64,000 bases of DNA from Rhizophagus clarus (lineage: Eukaryota; Glomeromycota; Glomeromycetes; Glomerales; Glomeraceae). The position numbers and the translations under genes were made by a program. The notes beneath the pieces are model-generated. The model did no database searches and was not told the origin of the DNA. It worked only from the letters and a program-made list of their open reading frames with translations. The DNA lies in contig BLAL01000182.1 in NCBI GenBank assembly GCA_015698045.1, forward strand, positions 744,001 to 808,000, in the 5' to 3' direction. Below, in pieces: positions 48,360 to 60,004 of the stretch; the first letter of the stretch is position 1; every line of letters begins with the position of its first letter.

Positions 48360-48841
48360 CACTACCCTACAATAAATATTCGGATTTTATAAATTTTACT
48401 TAGTAAAACATAGTAAAATTGATGATTTTCGGGATTCATAAAAGTTGGCGGATTTTCAGTAAAATCCGCCTGAAATTTTTTTATTTTGAAGTCGATCAAC
48501 TGTAGTTTTAAAGTATTGAAACAAAAAAAGAGTTTTTTTTAAACATAAGAAAATGTTCTCATTGTAAAACATAGGTATCAATTTTTTTATATGTTTTTTG
48601 CATTTTTACATATAAAATTATCTTGTCTATTGCTTTATATATGAACATTTTTTTGTGTTTTAAAGATAGAATACTTCTGATTATATGTTTAAAAGCTATA
48701 ATTGATTGGCTTTCAAATAAAAAAATTTCGGATGGATTTTACTGAAAATCCGCAGACTTTTATGCAACCAGAAAATCATCAATTTTACTATGTTTTACTA
48801 AGTAAAATTTGTAAAATCCGAATATTTATTGTAGGGTAGTG
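48360..48841. mobile_element. 482-bp Tc1/mariner-type MITE with TA target duplication
   Basis: Left TIR CACTACCCTACAATAAATAT then TCGGATTTTA..AATTTTACTTAGTAAAACATAG; right TIR is its reverse complement ending ATATTTATTGTAGGGTAGTG. Arms pair over about 120 bp, ending with GGCGGATTTTCAGTAAAATC. TA flanks both sides (48358-48359, 48842-48843). No open frame. TA duplication and CACTACC ends fit a mariner-like MITE. Confidence 0.9.
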
Positions 48842-49075
48842 TATATTGTACTATTTTAAAGTGTATATTTTGCTATTACAAAGTAACAGGTTAATAGCTA
48901 ATTATATAACTAATACAAAACTAATACCAAAATTTCAATAATTTAAAATTTTAATAATCTAAAATTCCAATAATTTAAAATCCTAATAATCCAAAATTCT
49001 AACATATTTTTTATTTTAATAAATTGATATTTTTACTATATTATAATAAATTATTTTAATATTATATATAGAATA

Positions 49076-50892
49076 TTGCTAATCTTAACCAAGGGGAAAT
49101 TTCCTCCCTCCATATTATATGATTTATGCACCATATTATTTTTTTTTTTTTAGAAATTTGGCGTTATGAAAAAAAAATATTTTTAACTTAAAATTTTTTA
49201 TTCAAAATAATTTTTATATTATAAAATTTTATTTATAAACTGTTAATAGTATCAAAACAATTTATTAATTTAAGAGTTCACATGTTTTATTGATTAAAAA
49301 TGTTTATCTTTTAACAATAAGATGAATAAAAAAGAATAAACTAAATAATATAATCGATGAACTATGTAAATCTCACATCATCAAAAAAAAACAAAATTGC
49401 AATTTTATGTTATAAATTTTATTAACTAAGATAATTTATATAGTATATTCTAATAAATTAGCCTGGGTAATCAACAAACCTAAATGTATTAATATGCTGC
49501 TTTTCAATAAAGAAAAATAAGTATTTAATTTTTGAAAAGTATTATATCAAATATGTGAATTTTCTCAAGGTTAGAGTTGTTACAATAAAAAGAAAAACAA
49601 GGAATGAAAATATAATGAGATAACAGAAAAAATAAAGGAATGATTGAAAAGAATAAAAGGGTGAAGAGGAAATAAAAAGTGTAAAGATGAGTGAAAAGGA
49701 TAAGGAAGAAACAAAAAGAAATGAAAATAATAAAGGAAGAACGAAAAGAAAGGGAAAAATGATGGAAAGATGAAAAATTAAGGGAGAGGCGAAAAGGAAG
49801 GAAAATAATAATGAGGAGATAAAAAGGAAGGAGTAAAATGAAGAGAAATGAAAAGAAAGGAAAAAAAGAAAGGTGGAACAAAAAGGAAAGAGAAAGAAAA
49901 TAATCGAAGGGTAGAAGAGAAACAAAAAAAAAGAGCACAAAAAGGGAAAACTGATAAGAAGGTAAAAAGAAAGATAGAAAAATGAAAAGGAAGGAGAATA
50001 ATAACGAGAAGATGAAAAGAAAGGAGATAACAATGGGATGCAAAAAGAAAGAAGATAACAATGGGGAGATGAAAAAGAAGAGGGGTATAGAAGTGGAAAG
50101 ACAAAAAAGAAAGAGGATAATGATAAGAGACGAAAAGGAAGAGGGAAAACAATAGGGAGACGAAAAAGAAGAGATGGGATAGAGTGGAAAGATGAAAAAT
50201 AAATAGGATAATGATAGGAAGATGAAAACGAAGTGAGAAAACAATGGGGAGACGAAAAAGAAGAAACAGGATAGTGTGGGAAGACAAAAAATAAAGAGGA
50301 TAATGATAGAGAGACGAAAAGGAAGAGGAAAACAATGAGAAAATAAAAAGAAAGGAGGAGACGAAAAGAGGGTGAAAAGGAAGAAAAAAATAAAGGTAAA
50401 AAAATTAGTAAAGAACGGAATGTAATAAGCGAAAATAAAAATAAAAAAAAAATAAACATACCTTGATCGCAGAAAAGAATTAAATTACTAAAGGACCTAA
50501 AAAGAACAAAAGAAATGAAATACAAAAAATAAAATGTAAAGGAATGAAGTGTAAAAGATAAAAAAAAAATATGAATCAGGGTCCTATAATGCCAAACATT
50601 CCTTAGTATACCTTAATTATAAAACCAGAAGGGCCAAAGAACCTAAAAAGAGCGAAAAGGTTAGTAAAGAACTAGTTATAAGAAACAAATAAAAATAAAA
50701 AAAGAAAGCAAAGAACATACCTCAAGTGAAAGGTTTAAAGAAAAAAATATATTAAACGTTCTGAAGAAAGACGCACATAGCGTGTCTGCATATCTAAAAA
50801 AAATTGATAAACAAATAACATGATCATGTAACACATAACTGTGCCACACAAGCCACAGGGGGGAGAAAATTCCTCCCGATTAAGTTTAGTAA
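49076..50892. mobile_element. 1.8-kb inverted-repeat element carrying a purine tract
   Basis: The left end TTGCTAATCTTAACCAAGGG followed by GAAATTTCCTCCCTCC is matched inverted by GGGGGGAGAAAATTCCTCCC and GATTAAGTTTAGTAA at the right end (about 75% identity). Most of its length is the purine-rich repeat at 49560-50530. No target duplication is clear, so the element status is an inference from the paired ends. Confidence 0.55.
49560..50530 (+). repeat. ~1-kb purine-rich (A/G) strand-asymmetric minisatellite
   Basis: The plus strand is almost all A and G with regular single T/C interruptions. Degenerate units of GGAGACGAAAAGGAAGAGGG then AAAACAATGGGGAGA / GAGGATAATGATAGGAAGA alternate. The minus strand therefore stays open in more than one frame and reads Ser/Phe/Leu, an artefact of composition. 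Confidence 0.9.
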
Positions 50893-50993
50893 TTCTCTTA
50901 TATATATATATATTAATATTAGCTTTAACATTTACATATTTTACATATGTGTTGAATTTATCTTTTTGTAATTTTTAATTATAGATTCTCTTG

Positions 50994-51606
50994 TTTTATT
51001 GCCGTTTTCAAATTACTGTGATCGGCAACTAATTTGTAATAAATAAAAAATTGATTTGAAGATTACAAAAATAAAATTACGTTGTACAATGAAAACTATG
51101 ACTATCATTTGATCTGTATAACTCTAAGCCACCATTACATAACATCATTAATGCATTTTTTATCGTTCACCTTTTGTTTTTGTTTTAGCTTATAAACTAA
51201 TTCCTGAAGACCGATTCTTAAAAGCCGATTCCTAAAACTGACTTCTAACGATTCTAGAGGTTCACTACTAAGTATTAGGTAATATTTTTTTTATTTTATT
51301 ATTTTTTTTCCTTTTTTTTCGTTTCTAATTATTTTTTTTATTTAGATCTTTAGTTTTTAATAAATAAATAAAAAACACCATAAAACATCTGATAAGTATA
51401 GTAAAGAAGGCCAAGATGTTAAGTTTAATGTTTTTTTAAAAGAAATAGTTATAAAAATGAGCTTTTGATATGTTTATGATAGTATAAACTAGTAGTATTT
51501 TTGATAAATTAATTGTTTTCAGTTGTTTTCGGTGTTTTTGATGTTTTAATTTTAATTGATCAGCAAATCATTTGATCACACTAATTCGAAAACGGCAATA
51601 ATAAAA
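50994..51606. mobile_element. ~610-bp non-autonomous element with TTATTGCCGTTTTC ends
   Basis: The left end TTTTATTGCCGTTTTCAAAT followed by TACTGTGATC is matched inverted at the right end by GATCACACTAATTCGAAAAC and GGCAATAATAAAA. The interior is AT-rich without an open frame. No target duplication is resolved. Confidence 0.7.
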
Positions 51607-52734
51607 ATAAAAAATAAAAATATATAATATATATATTAATATTATTAATTTATACCTATATTTTAAAAGTCATTATTATATATTCTTTATAATAAACTAA
51701 TTTATTAAATTAAAAAAAAATTAAAAATTAATACTTTTTTTTTAATATATTTAATTAATGTATCATAAAATAAGTATTGTTAAAATCTTGCAAAAAAAAA
51801 AAAAAAATGAATATTGTTAAATATTTTTACTGCTTAATTCTAATTAAAAATTATAATTTTGATTAGAATTAAAAATCTTAAATAAATTTAAATAATAGAT
51901 GAAGTAAATATTGAAAAAAAATTAAATTGAAAATTTTTTAAAAAAAGTCTTTAAATAAAATAGATTATTTAATTCAACATTTATTATTTAAAAAAAAATT
52001 TTTTTAACCATTTAATTTTTTTTTTTTTTTAGCATTCATTTCAAATAAGTAAAATAAATATGATTAAATAATAACTATATTAAAAATTTTGAAAAAATTT
52101 TTTTAAAAATGGTTTGCATTTTTTCTCAAAAATTATCAGAAAAATAGCCTTTTTAATTTAAGAAAATCTTATTTTATTTTATATATTATAATATTGTTTA
52201 TATTATATATTTTAATAAAAAATTTTAAAATTAAAAAAAATTAAGTGTAATAATGATCACTATACAATGATTTTTTGATATTTTATAATAAAATTATATC
52301 ACTTTGAATTTGTCATTTTTTATTAAAATATTATAAAATTATCAATATAATAATCTGTGAGAATTTTGGATTATTAAGATTTTAGTATTAATTTTATGTT
52401 AATTATACAAGTATATAACAAGAATTTAATTGAATATCTAATATCATATATACAAATAATAATTTAATAATAAATCTTATATTTTGATCATTAGTTAACT
52501 ATAAAACTTTATTATATATAATCCTATAAAATATTGGATATAATAAAATTATTATATAATTTATATAATCTTTAAATTAAAAAAAAAAATATTACATTTT
52601 ATAATTATAATAATAATTATTTGATTTTTTATATAAATTTACAAATCATATTTATTTACTTTTCTAAAAATTTAAACTATAAAAGTATAGTTCAATTATA
52701 ATCAAATATTCTTCATAAAGTATAAATTTTAAGA

Positions 52735-55142
52735 TTATTTTGATAAAAGCAATCCATCTTCTAATTCCTTTACTATAATTCTTGCATCTTCTTTTGACTA
52801 TAAATAAGGTTTAAATATCAAAAAAACTATTATTTGATAAATAATAATTAAATTAATTAAATAATTAAAGAGGTACCTGTACTCCAAAATTAGATAAAAT
52901 TTCAGTATGCCTTATACAATCCTCTACATTTCCTTTTTCCTTATAATAATGAGCTAAATATTTATGTCCATTTTTTCTTTCTTCTGCATCTTCATGTAAC
53001 TATAAATTATTAAATTTACTAATTATTTATCTACCCTTTTATAAAACAGTATTTGTTTATAAAAGCTTACATCATCTTTAGCCAATAGACGAAGCCAAAT
53101 AACTGCAGCTTGTTCAGTATCATAATCTTCATATAATTTAGCCAATTTTGTCATAGCATAAATGGTAGAAGTACTATCAATATCTTTTGCTTCGAGTGCT
53201 CTACTAAATCCTTTAATGGCTTCTACATATAAACATTGTTGCTCATAAAGTGCAGCTAATCTTAACCACATTCTAGAATCGTATGGTCTAATTAAAAAAA
53301 TTATATTAATAGTTTTTCATTTCATTGAAGAATTAAAAAGTCAAGACATATACCTTAATGCTGAAGAACGTTGAAAGTAATAAATTGCATAAAATGGTAA
53401 CTTCAACATTTCGTATATTTGTCCGAGAGCACACCATGCTCTATAATCTTTTGGGTTTACCTCTAATAAAAACTCGATATATTATATTATATTCTCTTCC
53501 TTAAATAAAATAAATTTTTATAAATTTCATCTTACCTACTGCTCTTTTGTATGAAATTACTGCAGCGTGAGTATTTTTTATTTCCACATATTCATGACCC
53601 ATCAATGTCCAAGCCGATAAACAATTTCGGTCAATCTGTAATGCTCTTCTGAAATATGAAATCGCTTTTTCTCGTTCTACTTTTGAACTGTAATAATTTC
53701 CTAAAATGATTTAAATTAATTTAATTATCAGATAATAATGAATTTAAATTAAAAACTTTACATCAATTACCTAAGACACACATAGTTTCAGCCCGAAATT
53801 TATCCGAAAATACACACATATGAGCTAGAATACTTAGCTTAGCACTTTTCCCCTCTAGAACATACAATATATTTGAATATATGTCCATATCATCTACTCT
53901 ATATGGATCAGATTTAAGTAGCCTATCAAATATCGTTTCGGAAAAATCATAATCTAAAATTATAATTTTATTAGAAAAGATTGTAACACTTAACCGAGTT
54001 GTCTCCCAAATACAATACCTCTATTATAATAATACATTAAAGCCTGCTTTGTCTTTAAGAATCTATTATCTACATATTCTGATGGGAATTCTGCAGCTAT
54101 ATCAGAAAATGCTTGCGGAAAATCTTGTAATTCAACTGACATATGAAGTTTGAAAAATAATGACATAAAAGTATTCGGCAATCGATCTAACACATTTCCT
54201 AACTTTAAAAATTTGAAACAGCCGATTAAAATAACATATATGCTCAGAATAATACTAAAAGAAACATAAGTACCATATCTCTATTAGTAATACATTCACC
54301 CAGCTCAATCCAAGCACTCCAATTATAATGATAACTGTGTATTGATTCTAGAAATAAATCCTTAAGATTTTTATCTTGAGGATATAATTGTTTGCGCATC
54401 ACTGCATATCTTGATAAAGACAATAAAATAAACTCTATATAAAGGAAATCATTAAACTCTTTACAAGTACAAAAATCAAATCTCACATGTAAAGCAGGAA
54501 ACCATCATTCATTTCACAAGAGTTTCGCCATGATTCCATTTCTTCCATTAATTTAGGTATTTCTTTGTTAAATGTTTTTAAATCATTCATCTGACCCATA
54601 ATATCATGACTTTCTTCATCTTTACGCTTTTCTCCAGCCTAATAATGTTACAATTAATTGACAATTTTTCAAAATAAATAAATAAATAAATTTTACATAC
54701 CAAATATTTCGAATATATTTTTAAAAATCTACATTTGGAAGATTTACATGATTCAAGAAAATAAGCAGCTCTGTCAAATTCCTTGACATCAAAATAACTT
54801 TTACCCAACAGAAATTTATCATATTCGACTAAATCAAGATTTGTTGATTCTTGTATCATACTTGAATCTATTGATGTGTCCATTTCTGAAGTGTCAACGG
54901 GTTCGTTGGGTAATCCTTCCAATGTTTCAGCTGCCCTATAAGCAAATAAAAGTTAATGAATAAGAAAGTTCATGAATAAGCAGGGGAAAAGGTAATAACT
55001 AATTATTTAAAAAATACCATTTAGCAGAAAAATAAAGACCTCGTTCAGAACATTGTACTACAACTTCCCGTAAAACTTTTTTCATTTCATTTACGGGAAA
55101 AAACTCATAACTTGAAGTTTTTAAGCCGGTTTCGAGATTCAT
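52735..55142 (-). CDS. CDC23: Anaphase-promoting complex subunit 8 (APC8/CDC23)
   Basis: Subunit of the APC/C ubiquitin ligase that drives exit from mitosis; it is a TPR scaffold in the complex's arc. About eleven small exons from the ATG at 55142 to the TAA at 52735 chain in phase. Early exons give [18 protein letters not shown], the family's N-terminal signature, then [19 protein letters not shown]. The middle gives [15 protein letters not shown] and [15 protein letters not shown]. Tandem TPR repeats follow: [100 protein letters not shown]. The C-terminus is charged ([20 protein letters not shown]). The exon with MEMNDGFLL joins to [11 protein letters not shown]. It starts 163 bp from, and diverges from, the mevalonate kinase gene, so a shared promoter is likely. 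No breaks were seen. Confidence 0.95.
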
Positions 55143-55305
55143 TCTTGATAAGTAATAACTTAAGAAAAGAATCTATCACGTATACGGATGATCTTCAAAA
55201 TACCACTAGAGCAGAGATCAGCAACATAAAAGCAAGTTAAAATTCCAAATCGGGAAAATAGCTTATTTATAGTTATCATTCAAAAAAATAAAATTTTAAA
55301 AAGTT
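55143..55305. promoter_or_regulatory. 163-bp bidirectional promoter region between CDC23 and ERG12
   Basis: Start codons of the two head-to-head genes are only 163 bp apart, so both promoters and 5' leaders must lie here. No TATA box is obvious. The spacer includes CACTAGAGCAGAGATCAGCA near the middle. Regulation beyond shared position is not readable from the sequence. Confidence 0.8.
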
Positions 55306-57226
55306 ATGTCTTCACCGTCTCGTTATCTTGTTTCAGCACCAGGTAAAGTTATACTTTTTGGTGAACATGCAGTGGTCTATGGAAAGGTAAATTTCACCAA
55401 CTAAAATATTTAAATTTTAATTTACAATTATTTGATGTATAAATTATTTATTGTTAGACTGCAATTGCTGGTAGTCTAGACGGACTTCGTACTTGCATGC
55501 TTTTTGAAAAACGGGATGATGGATTTCTTGAATTGAATTTGCCAAAACTTGGCCTTCAGCATCCTTTGTTATGGCCAATTTCTGCTCTTCCGTATTCCAA
55601 AGTGGCATCCGTTAGCAATGGTACATTGGTGTTCATTTCATTATTTTGATATTGTAATTAACTTTGTTTTATAAAATATAGGCAACGATTCTTCGCAAGG
55701 GTTTTCATTTAATGAAGAACTTTTAGAAGCGTTAAGACCGATTGTACTTGAAGGTAATGCTGGTAACAAAAATAATCAAGAAATTAATGAACTTCAACAA
55801 GTAGCGGCTTCGGTCTTTCTTTATCTTTACACAAATTTAGAAGATAAACAAACTTCATGGTATATTATATTATTCAACAAGGTTACAATTTTAAATGTAG
55901 CAATTAATTAACTAATTATGATATCAATTAAGGTGTGGGACGACAGTTCACGTTACATCTAATTTACCTGTGGGTGCTGGACTGGGCTCCTCCGCCGCTT
56001 ATTCAGTTTGTTTAGCTACAGGATTATTACTTGTTCTAGGTCATATTGCTATTCCTGATTATGATGAAAAAGTCAGGGAATTCAATATTTCGGATTCGTC
56101 TTCCCCAACGAATTTAATCAATCGTTGGGCATTTCAAGCCGAGAAAGTAATTCACGGAACTCCTTCAGGAATTGACAATGCAGTAGCTACTTATGGTAAG
56201 TATCATTTATATATTTATTACATTTGTTTGTTATGATATACTGATATTTATTTATTTTGATCAAAGGTGGTGCAGTATCATTTGCAAAAGGAGTTATGGA
56301 AAATGTAATAGGGTGAGGTGTATTCCTCCTTTGAATTACAATAAAATTTTTTATATTTATTTTTATCGAAATATGACTAGATTTTTTCTGTAAGATTTCA
56401 AACACTTCGGTTCCTACTAACAAACACCAAAACACCAAGAAATACACGAACTCTTGTTGCTAATGTTCGTATATTACATGATAGAGTATGTTTAATTACT
56501 TCTTTTTATCATCGATCCTTTGTCTACTATCTAAACATTTTGTGCTAATTTTATTTTTAGTATCCACATATTGTTGAACCTATATTGGAAGCAATTGAAG
56601 GTATTAGTGCCTCATTTAAGGAAATAATCAATAGTGGAGGTAAGAATCTTTAATTATTTCTTGCCATAAAATTAAATAATATTTCTAGCATATTTATGTT
56701 TGTTTATTTAGTTTCTCAAAAGGAGTTAAACCAAAGAATTGAGGCAATCCTTTTTCTATTTATATTATATTTTTTTCAATTAATTTCATATTAAAATTCA
56801 AATTATTTACGTTTTTAGGAATTAATTGATTTGAATCATAATTTAGTAAATTCTTTGGGAGTAGGACATCCATCCATAGATAAAGTTAGGGAAATTACTG
56901 CACAATATTCGTTACATTCAAAACTTACTGGAGCCGGGGGTGGAGGATGTGTATTAACTTTACTTAGGGATGGTAAATATTAAATATATAATGTCTCTTC
57001 TCTGTCTTTTGTATATTTTATTAACTAATATTTTGAATTAATAATAGATGTTACTAATGATGATATAATGAGAATTAAGTTAGCTTTAACATCAATAGGA
57101 TTTGAATGTTTTGAAACAAAAATTGGAGGACATGGAATCAGTGTGTTGGATGCATCAGCTATTAGTAAACAAGAATTTTTGTCATCTGAAAATATACAAT
57201 TTTCTGGTTGGAAACATTTTAATTAA
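55306..57226 (+). CDS. ERG12: Mevalonate kinase
   Basis: Phosphorylates mevalonate with ATP in the mevalonate pathway that supplies sterols, dolichol and prenyl groups; a GHMP-family kinase, cytosolic or peroxisomal. Ten exons (55306-55386, 55458-55620, 55682-55859, 55933-56195, 56267-56312, 56395-56485, 56561-56639, 56712-56743, 56819-56972, 57048-57226) join in phase to 421 residues, a normal length. GHMP motif 1 is [17 protein letters not shown] at the N-terminus, the ATP-binding motif 2 is [14 protein letters not shown], then [16 protein letters not shown] with the catalytic Asp, [10 protein letters not shown], and motif 3 [14 protein letters not shown]. All key motifs are intact. The intron after exon 8 (GAG|GCAATC...TTTTTAG) must use a GC donor for the frame to hold. 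It diverges from CDC23 and converges with the Mo25-like gene. Confidence 0.97.
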
Positions 57227-57780
57227 TAATTAATAGTATAGTATAGCATGACTGTTTAGTAAATAAATTTATGAAAACATCATTTTTTACTGATATCTTT
57301 TTTACAAAAATATATTTTAAATTACAGAAGTAACAAATTTTATATATATCACAAAGAAAGTTATTTTGTTGTTCTATATAGGGAAATAAAACAGTCTGCA
57401 ACGAACCACTACATAAAAGAAAAAATTATACACAAATAAATATAGTGAAGAAAAAAATATGTGCATAAGAAAAATATATATATATTAAAAATGTTCCTTC
57501 ACCGGGGAAAAAATCATTTTTTTCCTGCTTGTTCCCGAATCAATATAAAATACATATTTTTTTTTTAAAAAAAAAACCATTGTTTCTTGGCAAAATAAAT
57601 AAATAAAATAATAGAAAATAAAAAAAAAATTAAAAAAGTTTAATATTCTTTAAACCATATTAATCAATTCATTATATTTACTAAATCCTATTTAACTTCC
57701 TAAAAAATTCCTCATCTTTTATTTTAATTTTTTCCTTGATGGTTAATAGTAATCGCTTTTCATCTCAAATATCAGCAATA
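57227..57780. terminator. Shared 3' region of convergent ERG12 and Mo25-like genes
   Basis: The 554 bp between the stop codons contain several AATAAA/AAATAA-type signals on both strands (for example near 57430 on plus) and poly(A)/poly(T) tracts. It must hold both polyadenylation sites. A 60-codon frame on the minus strand is not convincing. Confidence 0.6.
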
Positions 57781-59640
57781 CTACTTTGAAGTTGGTAATT
57801 CTTGAATTTGCTTCAATAAAAACAACTTTTCATCATTAAATTGCTCATCATCTAATCATATTGTGCATAAAAAAGTAAGTGTCGATTTTTATAAAAAAGA
57901 AAGGAACTAAAATGAATATAACAGTAAACAAACCGTGTCGATCATTATGGAAGTTCCCTAAAAATTGGATTAACCTATCCCTATTTTTACCCAAAATATC
58001 CGAAATAGGCTTGGTTTTGTTTGGATTCGCTACAAATATCTAAAAGAATCTCTTTAATAAAAGAACAAACCGTGTAGTTTCACGATCTTCTGACATAAAA
58101 TCGTACCTTGAATACATGAAAAGCTTCGAATTGAATATTACGGCTCTTGTCTCTTAGTAAATTCATCATAAGTTTCAAATTCTCTGCATTCGCAATATAT
58201 CGAGTCATCACATTGAAATTACATCGATCCAGTAAAATTTCACCAAGAAGCTAAAAGTTATAAACATTTCAATTAAATACTTCCATAAATTAAATAGGAT
58301 GAAATTATGACTTACTTTAAGAGATTGCCGTTTGGTCACATAATTATTTGAATTCAATAATTTGGTATAAGACCCGAAAAACTTTGTGTATAATGAGAAT
58401 CAGTAAGCATAAACTATTAAAACATTCAAATATTACGTGATTCATTAATTAACTTATTACCGTGTCATAATTAGTATCCAAAAATTCAGCCACTAAAGTT
58501 TTATGACGCGTCAATATTTCCTTTTGAACAAATTCCAATTTAATATCAACACGCTAGTAGCTTACAACGAAAATGAAAAGTGTATAATAATTCACTAACC
58601 TTGAATGTTGCGAAAGCATCACTCGCAATATCAAATGTGCTCATTTCCACATAAGTAAAGAAGTCATAAAATTGCGGGGAATATAATATAATTTTAGTTA
58701 AGGATTCATGTCGAAGACATTCTCTTAGGATCATTCCGCAGTTTAGAGCTATGTCAGGATTCTCATACCTGTAAAAGAAAATTAAAATATGACATGGTTG
58801 TGCAAATATTATGTTCAATCATCTCGTTTACCTTCCATTATATCCCATAATAAATTCAATCACATACATACCCTTTAAGTAGCGTAAATAGAATTTCCTC
58901 TCGATTCCTTAAATAATCAACAGTTGGCGTCAAGGAACCTATCTGTCTTCTTAGAAGATTATTAAATATTTGTGATACGTCTTTCTTTGCCTATTATATT
59001 GATATAGTAAAAATTTCATAAGTTTATTGGTAAAAGAATTGTAACACAGACCAAACTATAATTGACGGATACCTCAAATTCAAACCTCCAGATATTCAAT
59101 ACTAATAATTGTAAAATATCATTATTATAAACCTCTTGTGCCAATTGCGCAACCGTTTCTGGCACAGGATCACTTTCTAAAAAAAATTATACATCGGATG
59201 AATATATTTGGAAAGTATATTTAATAAAGATCAATGATGATTTGCGTGTTGGATTAAGAGTAAATTAATGTCGAAATGCACCTCCATCACCATAAAGAAT
59301 AGTTTTCATAGTCGTTAAATTTTTCGATATGTCTTCGCTTGCCTACGAAATGACATTGGATGAGCTCTTTTTTTTTATCGTATACATGTTTGTTGAGAGG
59401 TCTCTTCTCAAAGCCAAGAGTATTTAAATTATCCAAAGACGACCCTTATAGTAAAGAGTCTTTCTTGTAGACTCAAAGTTTCCTCAACACAGGCTGCAGT
59501 TTTTGTCCTAACAAACACAAATAACTCGTTCAACCAACCTTCTTTTTGTCAACACCATCCAGCCTATTAATGGCGTCCTTAACAATCCTCACCAGCTCGT
59601 GTGGTGTTTTTTGCTTTGGCTTGAATATTAAAAAGCTCAT
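57781..59640 (-). CDS. Mo25/Hym1 family scaffold protein (CAB39-like)
   Basis: Mo25 proteins are armadillo-like helical scaffolds that activate Ste20/GCK kinases; in fungi Hym1 acts in the RAM/MOR polarity and cell-separation pathway. Ten exons from the ATG at 59640 to the TAG at 57781 join in phase to roughly 340 residues. The N-terminus [20 protein letters not shown] is diagnostic. Next come [127 protein letters not shown], then [20 protein letters not shown] and [16 protein letters not shown], ending QIQELPTSK. All conserved helices are present and there are no stops. A short extra stretch ([13 protein letters not shown]) lies between the DAFATFK and LTRHK blocks, in frame after a TAG acceptor; it may be a genuine insertion or a mis-chosen acceptor. 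Confidence 0.95.
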
Positions 59641-59881
59641 ATTATACTATAAGCTATGTAGCTGAGACAGTTTTGAAGGAGGAGTTAGCTTCTACTGTTC
59701 AAAAGGATGGAAAGGGGGAATATATCTCCTGACGAACTTTACCCCGTTGATATTAGATTGACCGTGTGGTTTGAACCTTGTCAACCTGGCAACATTCTCC
59801 TGTTTTGCTAAAAATGTACTACCACATATTATCACCATGAGTACAATATTAAATAATAAAAAACGAGTTTATACATACTTT

Positions 59882-59963
59882 GACGACGTGTCCGAGTGGT
59901 TAAGGAGTGTGACTAGAAATCACATGGGCTCTGCCCGCACAGGTTCAAGTCCTGTCGTCGTCG
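59882..59963 (+). tRNA. tRNA-Ser (anticodon AGA)
   Basis: An 82-base cloverleaf without intron. The acceptor stem GACGACG (59882-59888) pairs perfectly with CGTCGTC (59956-59962), followed by discriminator G. The D arm contains the A box (CCGAGTGGTTAAGGA). Anticodon stem TGTGA/TCACA encloses the loop CTAGAAA, with AGA at 59915-59917. The long variable arm GGGC/GCCC is the class II hallmark of serine tRNAs. The T arm ACAGG-TTCAAGT-CCTGT carries the B box. A T-run from about 59979 serves as Pol III terminator. AGA is read as IGA after deamination and decodes UCU/UCC/UCA. Confidence 0.98.
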
Positions 59964-59975
59964 TATTAGAGACAA

Positions 59976-59991
59976 ATTTTTTTTTTTTTTT
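59976..59991 (+). terminator. Poly(T) RNA polymerase III terminator of tRNA-Ser
   Basis: A run of about 14 T residues begins 15 bases after the 3' end of the tRNA, as expected for Pol III termination. Confidence 0.85.
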
Positions 59992-60004
59992 CCATAATGG
60001 AGGT

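Larger units (their letters stand above)
40481..52734. other. 12-kb gene desert filled with inactive and non-autonomous elements
   Basis: No intact gene. In order: AT-rich DNA (40.5-41.9 kb), a TIR element (41926-43381), a dead pogo/Tigger transposase (43.39-45.29 kb), AT-rich DNA with a short less-AT block near 46190, a MITE (46459-46811), a ~690-bp foldback (47060-47750) split by a retroposon (47295-47437), a mariner-type MITE (48360-48841), a TIR element carrying a purine tract (49076-50892), another TIR element (50994-51606), and ~1.1 kb of AT-rich DNA. Confidence 0.7.

Noticed and set aside
49525-50525. Long open frames (up to 327 codons) on the minus strand
   Set aside because: They overlap in several frames and consist almost only of Phe, Ser, Leu and Ile, which is a by-product of the purine-rich plus strand.
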